From Flavobacteriaceae bacterium PS02336 (GTDB lineage: Bacteria > Bacteroidota > Bacteroidia > Flavobacteriales > Flavobacteriaceae), in the NCBI GenBank assembly GCA_029960065.1, contig JASCOF010000002.1, positions 310,001 through 374,000 of the forward strand: a stretch of 64,000 nucleotides of DNA, in the 5' to 3' direction. A program made the position numbers and the translations under genes. Under the pieces are notes generated by a model. The model worked only from the letters and a program-made list of their open reading frames with translations. It was not told the origin of the DNA and ran no database searches. Below are positions 15,741 through 23,076 of this stretch, piece by piece. The stretch's first letter is position 1; every line of letters begins with the position of its first letter.

Positions 15741-15952
15741 TTCTCATTAAACTTTTCTAAAGACATTGTCTTAGATTTTTCGGCATTTTCAATCCACCTA
15801 ACAAAGTCTTCTTTAGATAAATTACTTTCAATTTGATCAACTTCATTTTCGAAATCAATCGATACTTTCAGTGATTTTCCAACATAGTTTTTTGGAATCT
15901 CAAAAGAAAGATTGACAATTTTATCCTTAGGAGTAATGGTTTTTTGTATCAT
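15698..15952 (-). CDS. Antitoxin partner of the RelE/ParE toxin
   Basis: 84 residues, with a beta-rich N-terminus (KIVNLSFEIPKNYVGKSLKVSIDFE) followed by an acidic, helical C-terminus (SLEKFNEKWEEKKLKIQNN) suited to wrapping a toxin. Its end overlaps the toxin start by 43 bp, so expression is coupled. I do not recognise a classical RHH or Phd fold; the assignment rests mainly on arrangement and size. Confidence 0.65.
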   Translation of the reverse strand: MIQKTITPKDKIVNLSFEIPKNYVGKSLKVSIDFENEVDQIESNLSKEDFVRWIENAEKSKTMSLEKFNEKWEEKKLKIQNNIR

Positions 15953-16110
15953 TTTTTATAATTTAATGAACCTTACAAAAATACAATAAATTAAGTTATT
16001 ATAAGTAGTCTTATTTTTTTTAACATTCTTATAGCTGATACTTCTGAATAAATAAATTTTTAGAAATCTCAAGATTCTAGTGGCTTATGGCCATTGTATC
16101 CGTCGCTTTT

Positions 16111-17031
16111 TTACTTTTGATGCCTTAATTTACTTTGATATTTAATCCAATTGATCGCATCGTTCATTGGCTCTTCAGAATCTGAAAATGCGGTATTGTG
16201 ACCCAAGTTTGGAAACAATTTATATTCATAAGGTTTTCCTTTAGATTTTAACACATTAAGATATTCGATTGAGAGCTTTACAGGAACTTGAATATCTTTA
16301 GCTCCAAAAATCCAGATTCCTGGAATTGATAATTGAGAAAGAATATCATTGGGATTTGTATCGATGAATTCATATTTGTCTGGATCATTAAATACATGTT
16401 TTCTCGCTTCTTCTTCAGAATGTGTATCCCAAAAATTTTGATCTCCATTGGTATAAAATTGAAATCTCAATTGTTCTTTAACCGTTATGAGAGCGCCGCT
16501 AAATACGGTCATAAATTTGACTTTCGTGTTTTTCTGAGCCGCCAAGGGAATTATCCATCCAGCTTGACTGCCGCCAATTAAACCGATTGGTATTTTAGTA
16601 TTGGATAGAGATTTAGATAAAGTGTTTACGGCAGCACTCGCATCTAAAGACAAAAGATTTAGATTCGAGAAATCAACATTGTTCGTTCCTACTTCAGGTC
16701 CGGCATATACTCCGGCTGATTCTCCAACGCCTCGTTTATCATACGTTAAAACTGCAATTCCATTGTTGGCTAGGATTGTAGCAAAGTCTATCATTCTTTT
16801 TTCTTGTCCAGATCCGTGAACAATTACAACAGCTGCTTCTATGTTGTTGGGTGTAAAAAGGGTTCCAGCAAGTGAAACTCCTTCGCTAATAAATTTTATT
16901 TCCTTAGTAGTAAAGTTTGGTGGAATTACTGACGCATAATTACTGACAGAAAACAACAATATTAAAAGAGTACATATATATATTTTTTTTGCTCTTAAAG
17001 TTGGTTTAAATATCGTTGTTTTATTTTTCAT
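16111..17031 (-). CDS. Secreted alpha/beta hydrolase
   Basis: 306 residues with an N-terminal hydrophobic segment (IYICTLLILLFSVSNYASV), probably a signal peptide. The fold shows VIVHGSGQ (oxyanion HG), LTYDKRGVGES, the nucleophile elbow IGGSQAGWI, GAKDIQVPV with the acid Asp, and FPNLGHNTAF with the catalytic His. Related proteins are annotated as prolyl oligopeptidase-like or dienelactone hydrolase-like; the substrate is unknown. It lies 8 bp past the anti-sigma gene stop, so it probably belongs to the ECF sigma operon and could be part of its response. Confidence 0.82.
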   Translation of the reverse strand: MKNKTTIFKPTLRAKKIYICTLLILLFSVSNYASVIPPNFTTKEIKFISEGVSLAGTLFTPNNIEAAVVIVHGSGQEKRMIDFATILANNGIAVLTYDKRGVGESAGVYAGPEVGTNNVDFSNLNLLSLDASAAVNTLSKSLSNTKIPIGLIGGSQAGWIIPLAAQKNTKVKFMTVFSGALITVKEQLRFQFYTNGDQNFWDTHSEEEARKHVFNDPDKYEFIDTNPNDILSQLSIPGIWIFGAKDIQVPVKLSIEYLNVLKSKGKPYEYKLFPNLGHNTAFSDSEEPMNDAINWIKYQSKLRHQK

Positions 17032-17039
17032 TTTTAAAT

Positions 17040-17444
17040 TTATAGTTGATACTTCTTATCAAAATAATTCTTCAAAATCCCAACCTGAACCAAAATCATA
17101 AAAGGAACAATTAAAATGGCATATAGGATATTTTTAGAAAAATGAATTCCTGAAAAAGTGTTCGAGATTTTATCAGAATATAATTTCCCAACTTCGTCAA
17201 TTTTGAAATCAGTTTCTGAAACTGAAAATAGAGCAACATAAATTACTAATGCCGCTAAAGCCAATCCAATCGAAATCCAAACGGGTTTCGAAATTAAAGG
17301 TTTGTATGCTTTGAGTTTTTTCTCTTCTAATACATGAACTTCGGCCATTATTTTAGAAGTAAAATCGAATGATGGAGACTGCAGTTTGTCTTCGGCCATC
17401 ATTTTCTCAATAAGTTGTTCTATATTTTTATCGCTCTCTTTCAT
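17040..17444 (-). CDS. Putative anti-sigma factor membrane protein
   Basis: 134 residues: a cytoplasmic N-terminus (NIEQLIEKMMAEDKLQSPSF), one membrane helix at ~54-73 (VWISIGLALAALVIYVALF) and another near the C-terminus (ILYAILIVPFMILVQVGIL). The gene overlaps the end of the ECF sigma gene by 17 bp, the usual arrangement for a sigma/anti-sigma pair. No zinc-binding HxxxCxxC motif is present, so it is not a ZAS-type anti-sigma. The role is inferred from position and topology. Confidence 0.7.
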   Translation of the reverse strand: MKESDKNIEQLIEKMMAEDKLQSPSFDFTSKIMAEVHVLEEKKLKAYKPLISKPVWISIGLALAALVIYVALFSVSETDFKIDEVGKLYSDKISNTFSGIHFSKNILYAILIVPFMILVQVGILKNYFDKKYQL

Positions 17445-18015
17445 AACATTCTATTATTTCTGGTTCTAACTGCTGTCTCAAAATTACGGCTAATTTTTGT
17501 CGGCTCCTAAACAATTTTACTTTGGCATTGTTGGCCGATATATTCATTATTTTTCCAATTTCTTCTAAATTCTGATCATCAAAATAAAACAGGTTCAAAA
17601 GGAAATTTTCATCATTGGGTAATAAACTCAAACATTTCTGAATAGTTTGCTTTCGTTCTTTTTCTTCCAAAACACTCAAAGCATTATCCATTGTCTTAAT
17701 TAAATGCGACGAAAATTCATCTATCGAAATATTTAAATCTTCTTTTTTACTTTTCTTTAATCTGTCCAGACACGTATTATAAGCAATCTTATAAATCCAA
17801 GTCGAAAATTTAGATTCACCTTTAAACTTAGTCAGCGAACTGTAAATCTTTATAAAAGTGTCTTGAGCAACTTCTTCTGCCTCTTCTCTGTTTTTAACCA
17901 TTTTAAGAGCCAAAGTAAAGATCATATCTTTATAACGATCCACTAGAACGGCAAACGAATTTGTGTCGCCCTGCAGAACTTTGTCGATATAATGTTGATC
18001 ATTTAGTGTACTCAT
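17428..18015 (-). CDS. ECF-type RNA polymerase sigma factor
   Basis: 195 residues. Sigma region 2 (~20-90) has FAVLVDRYKDMIFTLALKMV, AEEVAQDTFIKIYSSL and KFSTWIYKIAYNTCLDRLKK; region 4 (~135-185) has NLEEIGKIMNISANNAKVKLFRSRQKL. It recruits RNA polymerase to ECF promoters, and a candidate site with TGTAACC-N16-CGTC lies immediately upstream, indicating autoregulation. The start codon at 18015 lies only 10 bases past the CGTC box, so its mRNA would be nearly leaderless. Next genes: membrane anti-sigma and hydrolase. Confidence 0.93.
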   Translation of the reverse strand: MSTLNDQHYIDKVLQGDTNSFAVLVDRYKDMIFTLALKMVKNREEAEEVAQDTFIKIYSSLTKFKGESKFSTWIYKIAYNTCLDRLKKSKKEDLNISIDEFSSHLIKTMDNALSVLEEKERKQTIQKCLSLLPNDENFLLNLFYFDDQNLEEIGKIMNISANNAKVKLFRSRQKLAVILRQQLEPEIIECYERER

Positions 18016-18024
18016 ATTATATAG

Positions 18025-18051
18025 GACGACAAGTTGTTTGTTTAGGTTACA
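18025..18051 (-). promoter_or_regulatory. ECF-type promoter of the sigma operon
   Basis: Minus strand TGTAACC (18051-18045), 16 bp, CGTC (18028-18025). Elements and spacing are identical to the divergent promoter at 18212-18238, which argues for recognition by one sigma factor, most simply the product of this operon. Confidence 0.75.
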
Positions 18052-18101
18052 AGAAAATTGAAAATAAATTCAAAATCTTTTACATAATATAGATGGTGTT
18101 G

Positions 18102-18134
18102 AACTTTGTCAAAGTTTCAAACTTTGACAAAGTT
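18102..18134. repeat. Perfect 16-bp inverted repeat between divergent ECF promoters
   Basis: AACTTTGTCAAAGTTT (18102-18117) and AAACTTTGACAAAGTT (18119-18134) are perfect arms separated by one base, and each arm is itself nearly palindromic. It sits midway between the two promoters. It may be a dispersed intergenic repeat, a regulator site or a transcription barrier. Confidence 0.6.
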
Positions 18135-18211
18135 TTTAGAGATTAAAATTAACTGATAATCAGTTGATTTTGGAATTTGGAATTTAAAAATTGAAATTTT
18201 TTTAAAATTCT

Positions 18212-18238
18212 TGTAACCTCAATTTAAAAAGACTCGTC
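18212..18238 (+). promoter_or_regulatory. ECF-type promoter of the DUF6249 gene
   Basis: TGTAACC (18212-18218), 16 bp, CGTC (18235-18238), 39 bp before the start codon. It is the plus-strand twin of the sigma operon promoter, also sharing the flanking TTGTAACCT and TCGTCNTAT context. Confidence 0.75.
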
Positions 18239-18277
18239 ATATGGAGTATATCAATCAATTTAAAAACGTAAATTATC

Positions 18278-18625
18278 ATGGACGACAAAATTTTAATTCC
18301 AATTAGCTTTTTCTTAATGGTCTTCGGGATCGTTTATTTGGTTTATTCAACAAGAAATAGAGAGCGTCTGGCTCTTATAGAAAAAGGTGTAGATGCAAGT
18401 ATTTTTATTCAAGGAAAAGGAAATGGAGTTCCGGCTTGGAAAATCTTTGTTGTAAATTTAGCTTTCTTATTAATAGGAAGCGGTGTTGGAATTTTTCTTG
18501 CGCTGTTAATTACAACTTACACCTCTCTTAATGATGGGGCAGTTTATCCTTCAATTATTTTCATCATGGCAGGAATCGGACTTTTGACTGGATTTAAAAC
18601 AGCAAAAGATTTAGATAAAGAATAA
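18278..18625 (+). CDS. DUF6249-type small membrane protein
   Basis: 115 residues with membrane helices at ~5-23 (LIPISFFLMVFGIVYLVYS), ~55-80 (IFVVNLAFLLIGSGVGIFLALLI) and ~90-105 (IIFIMAGIGLLTGF), and a cytoplasmic segment RNRERLALIEKGVD between the first two that is typical of this family near ECF sigma genes. It is controlled by a promoter matching that of the divergent ECF operon and is thus a likely member of the same regulon, perhaps an envelope stress component. Molecular role unknown. Confidence 0.78.
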   Translation: MDDKILIPISFFLMVFGIVYLVYSTRNRERLALIEKGVDASIFIQGKGNGVPAWKIFVVNLAFLLIGSGVGIFLALLITTYTSLNDGAVYPSIIFIMAGIGLLTGFKTAKDLDKE

Positions 18626-18652
18626 AGAGTAAGTAAAAAATTAAGTTAGTAC

Positions 18653-18688
18653 AAAAAACGCATCAATTACTTGATGCGTTTTTTTATT
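18653..18688. terminator. Bidirectional terminator between DUF6249 gene and rnhA
   Basis: AAAAAACGCATCAA and TTGATGCGTTTTTT pair around TTAC. T-runs exist on both strands, and it serves the converging genes; its right edge touches the rnhA stop codon. Confidence 0.8.
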
Positions 18689-19160
18689 CTTTAGATCCGA
18701 TGGTTTCGTAATAGACATCAACCGAAAGTTTCGGCTGTAGGGATGCCATAACGGCCAATTGATCACAGCGTTCGTTTTGCGGGTGATTATTGTGGCCTTT
18801 TATCCATTTAAAATCAACTTGATGTTTTCGGTAAACAATTAAAAAACGTTTCCATAAATCTGGATTTTTTTTATCCTTGTATCCTTTTTTTTCCCAGCCA
18901 AAAACCCATTTTTTTTCAACCGAATCAACAACGTATTTAGAATCTGAAATAACCAGAACTTTCATTTTTTCTTTTTTTAGCTTTTCCAAGCCTACAATTA
19001 CAGCTAAAAGTTCCATTCTGTTATTTGTCGTCAAGCGAAAGCCTTCGTAGAATTCTTTTTTGTGTGGAGTTCCAACCAATTCCATAACTACACCGTAGCC
19101 ACCATTTCCTGGATTTCCTTTTGCCGCGCCATCAGTATATATATGTACTTCGTGATTCAT
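18684..19160 (-). CDS. rnhA: Ribonuclease HI
   Basis: 158 residues. It cuts the RNA strand of RNA-DNA hybrids, removing R-loops and primers. The active site residues are Asp10 (YTDGA), Glu50 (NNRMELLA), Asp73 (SDSKYV) and Asp133 (NERCDQLA), with His123 (KGHNNHPQNE). The basic handle (KKWVFGWEKKGYKDKKNPDLW) is present as in E. coli RNase HI. Length is standard. The purN gene follows 67 bp upstream on the same strand. Confidence 0.96.
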   Translation of the reverse strand: MNHEVHIYTDGAAKGNPGNGGYGVVMELVGTPHKKEFYEGFRLTTNNRMELLAVIVGLEKLKKEKMKVLVISDSKYVVDSVEKKWVFGWEKKGYKDKKNPDLWKRFLIVYRKHQVDFKWIKGHNNHPQNERCDQLAVMASLQPKLSVDVYYETIGSKE

Positions 19161-19227
19161 TTTTTTATTTTAGATTGTAGAATTTAGAATTTAGATTGCA
19201 GATTTCAGCTTCATCTAAAATTGGAAT

Positions 19228-19803
19228 TTAAATATTGGAATTTATATCTAATAATCTATGAATAATCTCTGGAAAATGTTTTTGTTCCAATTCATGAATC
19301 TTTTCGGCAACAGTTTCAGGTGTATCTTCATCTGTCAGCGCAACGTTTGCTTGAAAGATAATACCGCCTTCATCATAATGTTCATTTACATAATGAATAG
19401 AAATTCCTGTTTCCTTTTCCTTATTATTAACTATAGCTCTGTGTATGTGCATACCGTACATGCCTTTTCCTCCATAATTAGGTAAAAGGGCAGGATGAAT
19501 ATTGATTATTTTATTCGGATATTGTTCGATTATGTTTTCAGGAAATTTGAGTAAGAAACCGGCAAGGACAATCAAATCTGGGTCGATTTTTTGTATTTTT
19601 TGTAATACATTTCGCTCCAAAAGTTCGTTTTTTTCGAAAATTTCGACTGGAATTTGATGATTTTTTGCTCTGTCAATAACTTTTGCGTTGGCGTTATTTG
19701 TAAAAACCGAAACAACCTTTGCGATTTCAGTGTTTGAAAAATATTTTATAATGTTTTCTGCGTTAGTTCCTGATCCTGAGGCAAAAACGATAATTTTTTT
19801 CAT
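19228..19803 (-). CDS. purN: Phosphoribosylglycinamide formyltransferase
   Basis: 191 residues. PurN transfers the formyl group of 10-formyltetrahydrofolate to GAR in purine synthesis. FASGSGTNAENI (10-16) binds the GAR phosphate, and the catalytic triad is Asn101 and His103 (INIHPALLP) and Asp144 (NEHYDEGGIIF). GGKGMYGMHIHRAI is the variable loop typical of Bacteroidota PurN. Divergent from acpP, likely transcribed with rnhA downstream. Confidence 0.96.
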   Translation of the reverse strand: MKKIIVFASGSGTNAENIIKYFSNTEIAKVVSVFTNNANAKVIDRAKNHQIPVEIFEKNELLERNVLQKIQKIDPDLIVLAGFLLKFPENIIEQYPNKIINIHPALLPNYGGKGMYGMHIHRAIVNNKEKETGISIHYVNEHYDEGGIIFQANVALTDEDTPETVAEKIHELEQKHFPEIIHRLLDINSNI

Positions 19804-19919
19804 GATTGAATTTATTTTAAGACTGCAAAAAACGGAATAAAAATCGAAAATAAATAGCTTTCAAACCGCTTTCTTGAAATTAATTTTATAAATTAGTGTC
19901 ACATTTATAAACTAAATAG

Positions 19920-19948
19920 TTGTTTTAAAATAAAGTTTTTTATTTTTG
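19920..19948 (+). promoter_or_regulatory. Promoter of acpP
   Basis: TTG (19920-19922), 18 bp, TATTTTTG (19941-19948), 30 bp before the acpP start. A strong match to the Flavobacterium consensus, fitting a highly expressed gene. Confidence 0.7.
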
Positions 19949-19978
19949 CCAACAAATTAAATTCTAAAATTAAAGATT

Positions 19979-20215
19979 ATGTCAGACATTGCATCAAGAG
20001 TAAAAGCGATTATCGTAGACAAATTAGGTGTTGACGAAAACGAAGTTGTAACAGAAGCAAGCTTCACTAATGATTTAGGAGCTGACTCATTAGACACTGT
20101 TGAGCTTATTATGGAATTCGAAAAAGAATTTGATATTCAAATTCCAGACGATCAAGCAGAAAACATTGCTACTGTTGGTCAAGCTATTTCTTATATCGAA
20201 GAAGCTAAAAAATAA
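19979..20215 (+). CDS. acpP: Acyl carrier protein
   Basis: 78 residues, acidic. The phosphopantetheine attachment site is Ser37 in [13 protein letters not shown]. It carries acyl chains in fatty acid synthesis and is followed by fabF. The AcpP-FabF-Rnc order is a very common bacterial cluster. Length and fold are standard. Confidence 0.98.
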   Translation: MSDIASRVKAIIVDKLGVDENEVVTEASFTNDLGADSLDTVELIMEFEKEFDIQIPDDQAENIATVGQAISYIEEAKK

Positions 20216-20222
20216 TAATACC

Positions 20223-20314
20223 ACACCCGATTTCTAAAAATCTCAATTTTTTGAAATTCCAAATTCCAATTGGAATTTGTTTTTTGATTTTTGCAATTTT
20301 TAAGAGTCGGGTGT
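20223..20314. repeat. Long inverted repeat between acpP and fabF
   Basis: ACACCCGA (20223-20230) and TCGGGTGT (20307-20314) form the outer stem; within it AAATTCCAATTGGAATTT (20261-20278) is a perfect palindrome. A T-rich stretch follows the outer arm. It may act as a terminator or attenuator giving more acpP than fabF mRNA. Confidence 0.55.
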
Positions 20315-20452
20315 TATTATTTTTTTAAATTTTTAAATTAGATTGATTTTCAATCAAAAAGATATATTTATATTGTAATTCCCATGGCTCTTAAGTAACA
20401 ACAAGTTAAGAAAGCGTGGGTTTTATTTGTTTAAAGTACAAAACACATATTT

Positions 20453-21706
20453 ATGGCATTAAGGCGAGTTGTTGTAACAGGATTAGGTGCACTTACTCCT
20501 ATCGGGAATAATATCCAAGAATATTGGAATGCACTTGTGAATGGGGTTAGCGGAGCGGCTCCTATAACATATTATGATACAGAAAAGCATAAGACGAAAT
20601 TTGCCTGCGAAGTGAAAAACTTCAATATTGAAGATTACATGGATCGTAAGGAATCTCGTCGATTAGATAAATTTGCACAGTACGCTATTGCTGCCAGTGA
20701 TGAAGCTATCAAAGATGCTGGAATTACAAACGATAACGTAAACAAGCAAAGAGTTGGAGTTATCTGGGGAGCAGGAATTGGAGGTTTAGAAACTTTCCAA
20801 GACGAAGTGATGTATTATGCAAAAGGCGATGGAACTCCAAAGTTCAATCCGTTCTTTATTCCTAAAATGATTGCCGATATTGCTCCTGCACATATTTCTA
20901 TGCGTAATGGCTATATGGGACCAAATTATACTACGGTTTCTGCTTGTGCATCTTCTGCAAACGCATTAATCGATGCTTTTAATTACATTCGTTTAGGAAT
21001 GTGCGATGTTATTGTTTCTGGAGGTTCTGAAGCAGCAGTTACTATTGCTGGTATGGGAGGTTTCAGCTCAATGCACGCTTTGTCTACAAGAAATGAAAGC
21101 CCAGAAACAGCTTCGAGACCTTTTGATGCAACTAGAGATGGTTTCGTTTTAGGAGAAGGAGCAGGAGCTTTGGTTCTTGAAGATTACGAACACGCTAAAG
21201 CAAGAGGAGCTAAAATCTATTGCGAAATTGGCGGTGGCGGAATGTCTTCTGATGCTTATCACTTAACTGCACCACATCCAGAAGGAATTGGAGTGATTGC
21301 CGTAATGGAAAATACTTTAAGAGATGCTGGAATGACTCCAGATCAAGTAGATCATATCAATACACACGGAACTTCTACTCCGTTAGGAGACGTTGCCGAA
21401 TTAAAAGCAATCAGTAAAGTTTTTGGTGAGCACGCTAAAAACATTAACATCAATTCAACAAAATCGATGACAGGACACTTATTAGGTGCTGCTGGAGCTA
21501 TTGAGGCAATTGCTTCTATCTTGGCCATGCAGAACAGTATTGTTCCTCCAACGATTAACCATACAGTTGTTGACGAAAATATTGATCCATCTTTAAACCT
21601 TACTTTAAACAAACCTCAAAAAAGAGAAGTTAACGTTGCTATGAGTAACACGTTTGGCTTTGGTGGACATAATGCTTGTGTATTATTTAAAAAACTAGTT
21701 GACTAA
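20453..21706 (+). CDS. fabF: 3-oxoacyl-[acyl-carrier-protein] synthase II
   Basis: 417 residues. FabF condenses acyl-ACP with malonyl-ACP in chain elongation. The catalytic triad is Cys165 (VSACASSANAL), His305 (INTHGTSTPLGD) and His342 (SMTGHLLGAAG). The C-terminal loop NTFGFGGHNACV has His where Thr is most common (FGFGGTN), a conservative variant. Start MALRRVVVTGLGALTP is the family standard. rnc follows after 10 bp. Confidence 0.98.
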   Translation: MALRRVVVTGLGALTPIGNNIQEYWNALVNGVSGAAPITYYDTEKHKTKFACEVKNFNIEDYMDRKESRRLDKFAQYAIAASDEAIKDAGITNDNVNKQRVGVIWGAGIGGLETFQDEVMYYAKGDGTPKFNPFFIPKMIADIAPAHISMRNGYMGPNYTTVSACASSANALIDAFNYIRLGMCDVIVSGGSEAAVTIAGMGGFSSMHALSTRNESPETASRPFDATRDGFVLGEGAGALVLEDYEHAKARGAKIYCEIGGGGMSSDAYHLTAPHPEGIGVIAVMENTLRDAGMTPDQVDHINTHGTSTPLGDVAELKAISKVFGEHAKNININSTKSMTGHLLGAAGAIEAIASILAMQNSIVPPTINHTVVDENIDPSLNLTLNKPQKREVNVAMSNTFGFGGHNACVLFKKLVD

Positions 21707-21716
21707 TTTTCTGTAT

Positions 21717-22457
21717 ATGAATATTATCAAAAAAATATTTTCTAAATCCCGTTCTCTAGAAGACGGGATTTTTTTTGACACTATTCAGAAAATTCTTGGT
21801 TTTCCGCCTTCAAATGTTGATTTTTATAGAAGAGCATTCACACATCGTTCTTCTAATAAATTAGATTCTAACGGGCATCCTATAAATTATGAACGATTAG
21901 AATTTTTGGGAGATGCAATGTTAAGTGCAGTTATTGCTGCGCACTTATTTAACAAGGCACCAAATGGTGATGAAGGTTACCTGACCAAAATGCGCTCAAA
22001 AATTGTGAGCCGAGAGCATTTAAATGAGTTAGGAAAAGATTTAAATTTAGTGCAGTTTGTAGAGAGCAAAGTGCCGATACAGCATTTTGGAGAAAATATT
22101 CACGGTAATATTTTTGAATCGCTAATAGGTGCAATTTATTTAGACAAAGGCTATTCTTTCTGTGAGCGATTTATTCAAAAAAGGGTAGTTACGCCTTATG
22201 TTGATATTGCTCGATTAGAAGGAAAAGTAATAAGTTATAAAAGTCTTGTTATCGAATGGTGTCAAAAGGAAAAAAGAGTTTTTCATTATGACATTTTTGA
22301 AGATAACGGCATAGACGGACAGCGTTTATTTGGTGTCAAATTGAGTATTGATGATAAAGTTGTTGCAAGAGCTCGAGCAACTTCAAAAAAGAAAGCAGAA
22401 GAGAAAGCATCACAGAGAGCTTATTTTGCGTTTCAAGAAAAAATTGACAAGAAATAG
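21717..22457 (+). CDS. rnc: Ribonuclease III
   Basis: 246 residues from ATG 21717. It cleaves double-stranded RNA and matures rRNA. The catalytic signature ERLEFLGDAML is at ~59-69 and the second acidic cluster GNIFESLIGAIYLDKG at ~130-145. A C-terminal dsRNA-binding domain follows (YKSLVIEWCQKEKR to ATSKKKAEEKASQRAY). An in-frame TTG at 21699 overlaps the fabF end and would add six residues; ATG 21717, 10 bp after fabF, is more likely. Confidence 0.96.
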   Translation: MNIIKKIFSKSRSLEDGIFFDTIQKILGFPPSNVDFYRRAFTHRSSNKLDSNGHPINYERLEFLGDAMLSAVIAAHLFNKAPNGDEGYLTKMRSKIVSREHLNELGKDLNLVQFVESKVPIQHFGENIHGNIFESLIGAIYLDKGYSFCERFIQKRVVTPYVDIARLEGKVISYKSLVIEWCQKEKRVFHYDIFEDNGIDGQRLFGVKLSIDDKVVARARATSKKKAEEKASQRAYFAFQEKIDKK

Positions 22458-22582
22458 TTACAAAAATGTTGTAAGTATCACAATGCTATAACGTTTTCGT
22501 TTATAATTTAACAAAACAAGCATGTCATAACTGTTGAAGCTCCGTTTAGAAATAGTATATTTACAACTTGATTTTTCAAGAC

Positions 22583-23071
22583 ATGGCTATTCATAAATTG
22601 GATTTAGACGAATTTGACGAAATTGATTATTATTTAATGGCAATTCATACTTCAATAGAAGATTATAGATTAGCCTATTTTATCAATAAAATCCTTCCGA
22701 TAAACTTAAGTAAGAGCAAAAACGAGATCCATGCTCAAACTAAGGAAGGTGAAGCAAATTTTTCAAGATTCTATTATTATGATGAAGAAAAAGCTGTTTC
22801 CTGGAATTTAATTCAGAATAAAAACGAAATCATTTCTGTGAGTACAAATGATTTTCAGAATTTGTTTTCTAATGAAACAAGTGAGGTTTCGACAACAATT
22901 CATTTACTTCCTGAATTTAAAAAAGTCGATTTTTTCCTGAAAATAGACAATAGCGAAGAGGCGCTTAATTTTTCAGAAATTCAACAAAAATTAAAAACAA
23001 TCGAAAGTATTGCAGCTATTTACGCTGTCGATACGGACAATATAAAATCAAAAAACAATCTAATTTTTTAA
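22583..23071 (+). CDS. IPExxxVDY-family protein
   Basis: 162 residues from ATG 22583. The family motif appears as LLPEFKKVDFFLKID at ~110-125, a variant of IPExxxVDY, and the N-terminal LDLDEFDEIDYYLMAIHTSI is characteristic. The family is confined to Bacteroidota and is nearly always next to pyruvate kinase; here pyk starts 5 bp downstream, so the pair is an operon. Molecular function unknown, no membrane or secretion signals. Confidence 0.88.
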   Translation: MAIHKLDLDEFDEIDYYLMAIHTSIEDYRLAYFINKILPINLSKSKNEIHAQTKEGEANFSRFYYYDEEKAVSWNLIQNKNEIISVSTNDFQNLFSNETSEVSTTIHLLPEFKKVDFFLKIDNSEEALNFSEIQQKLKTIESIAAIYAVDTDNIKSKNNLIF

Positions 23072-23076
23072 AAAAA

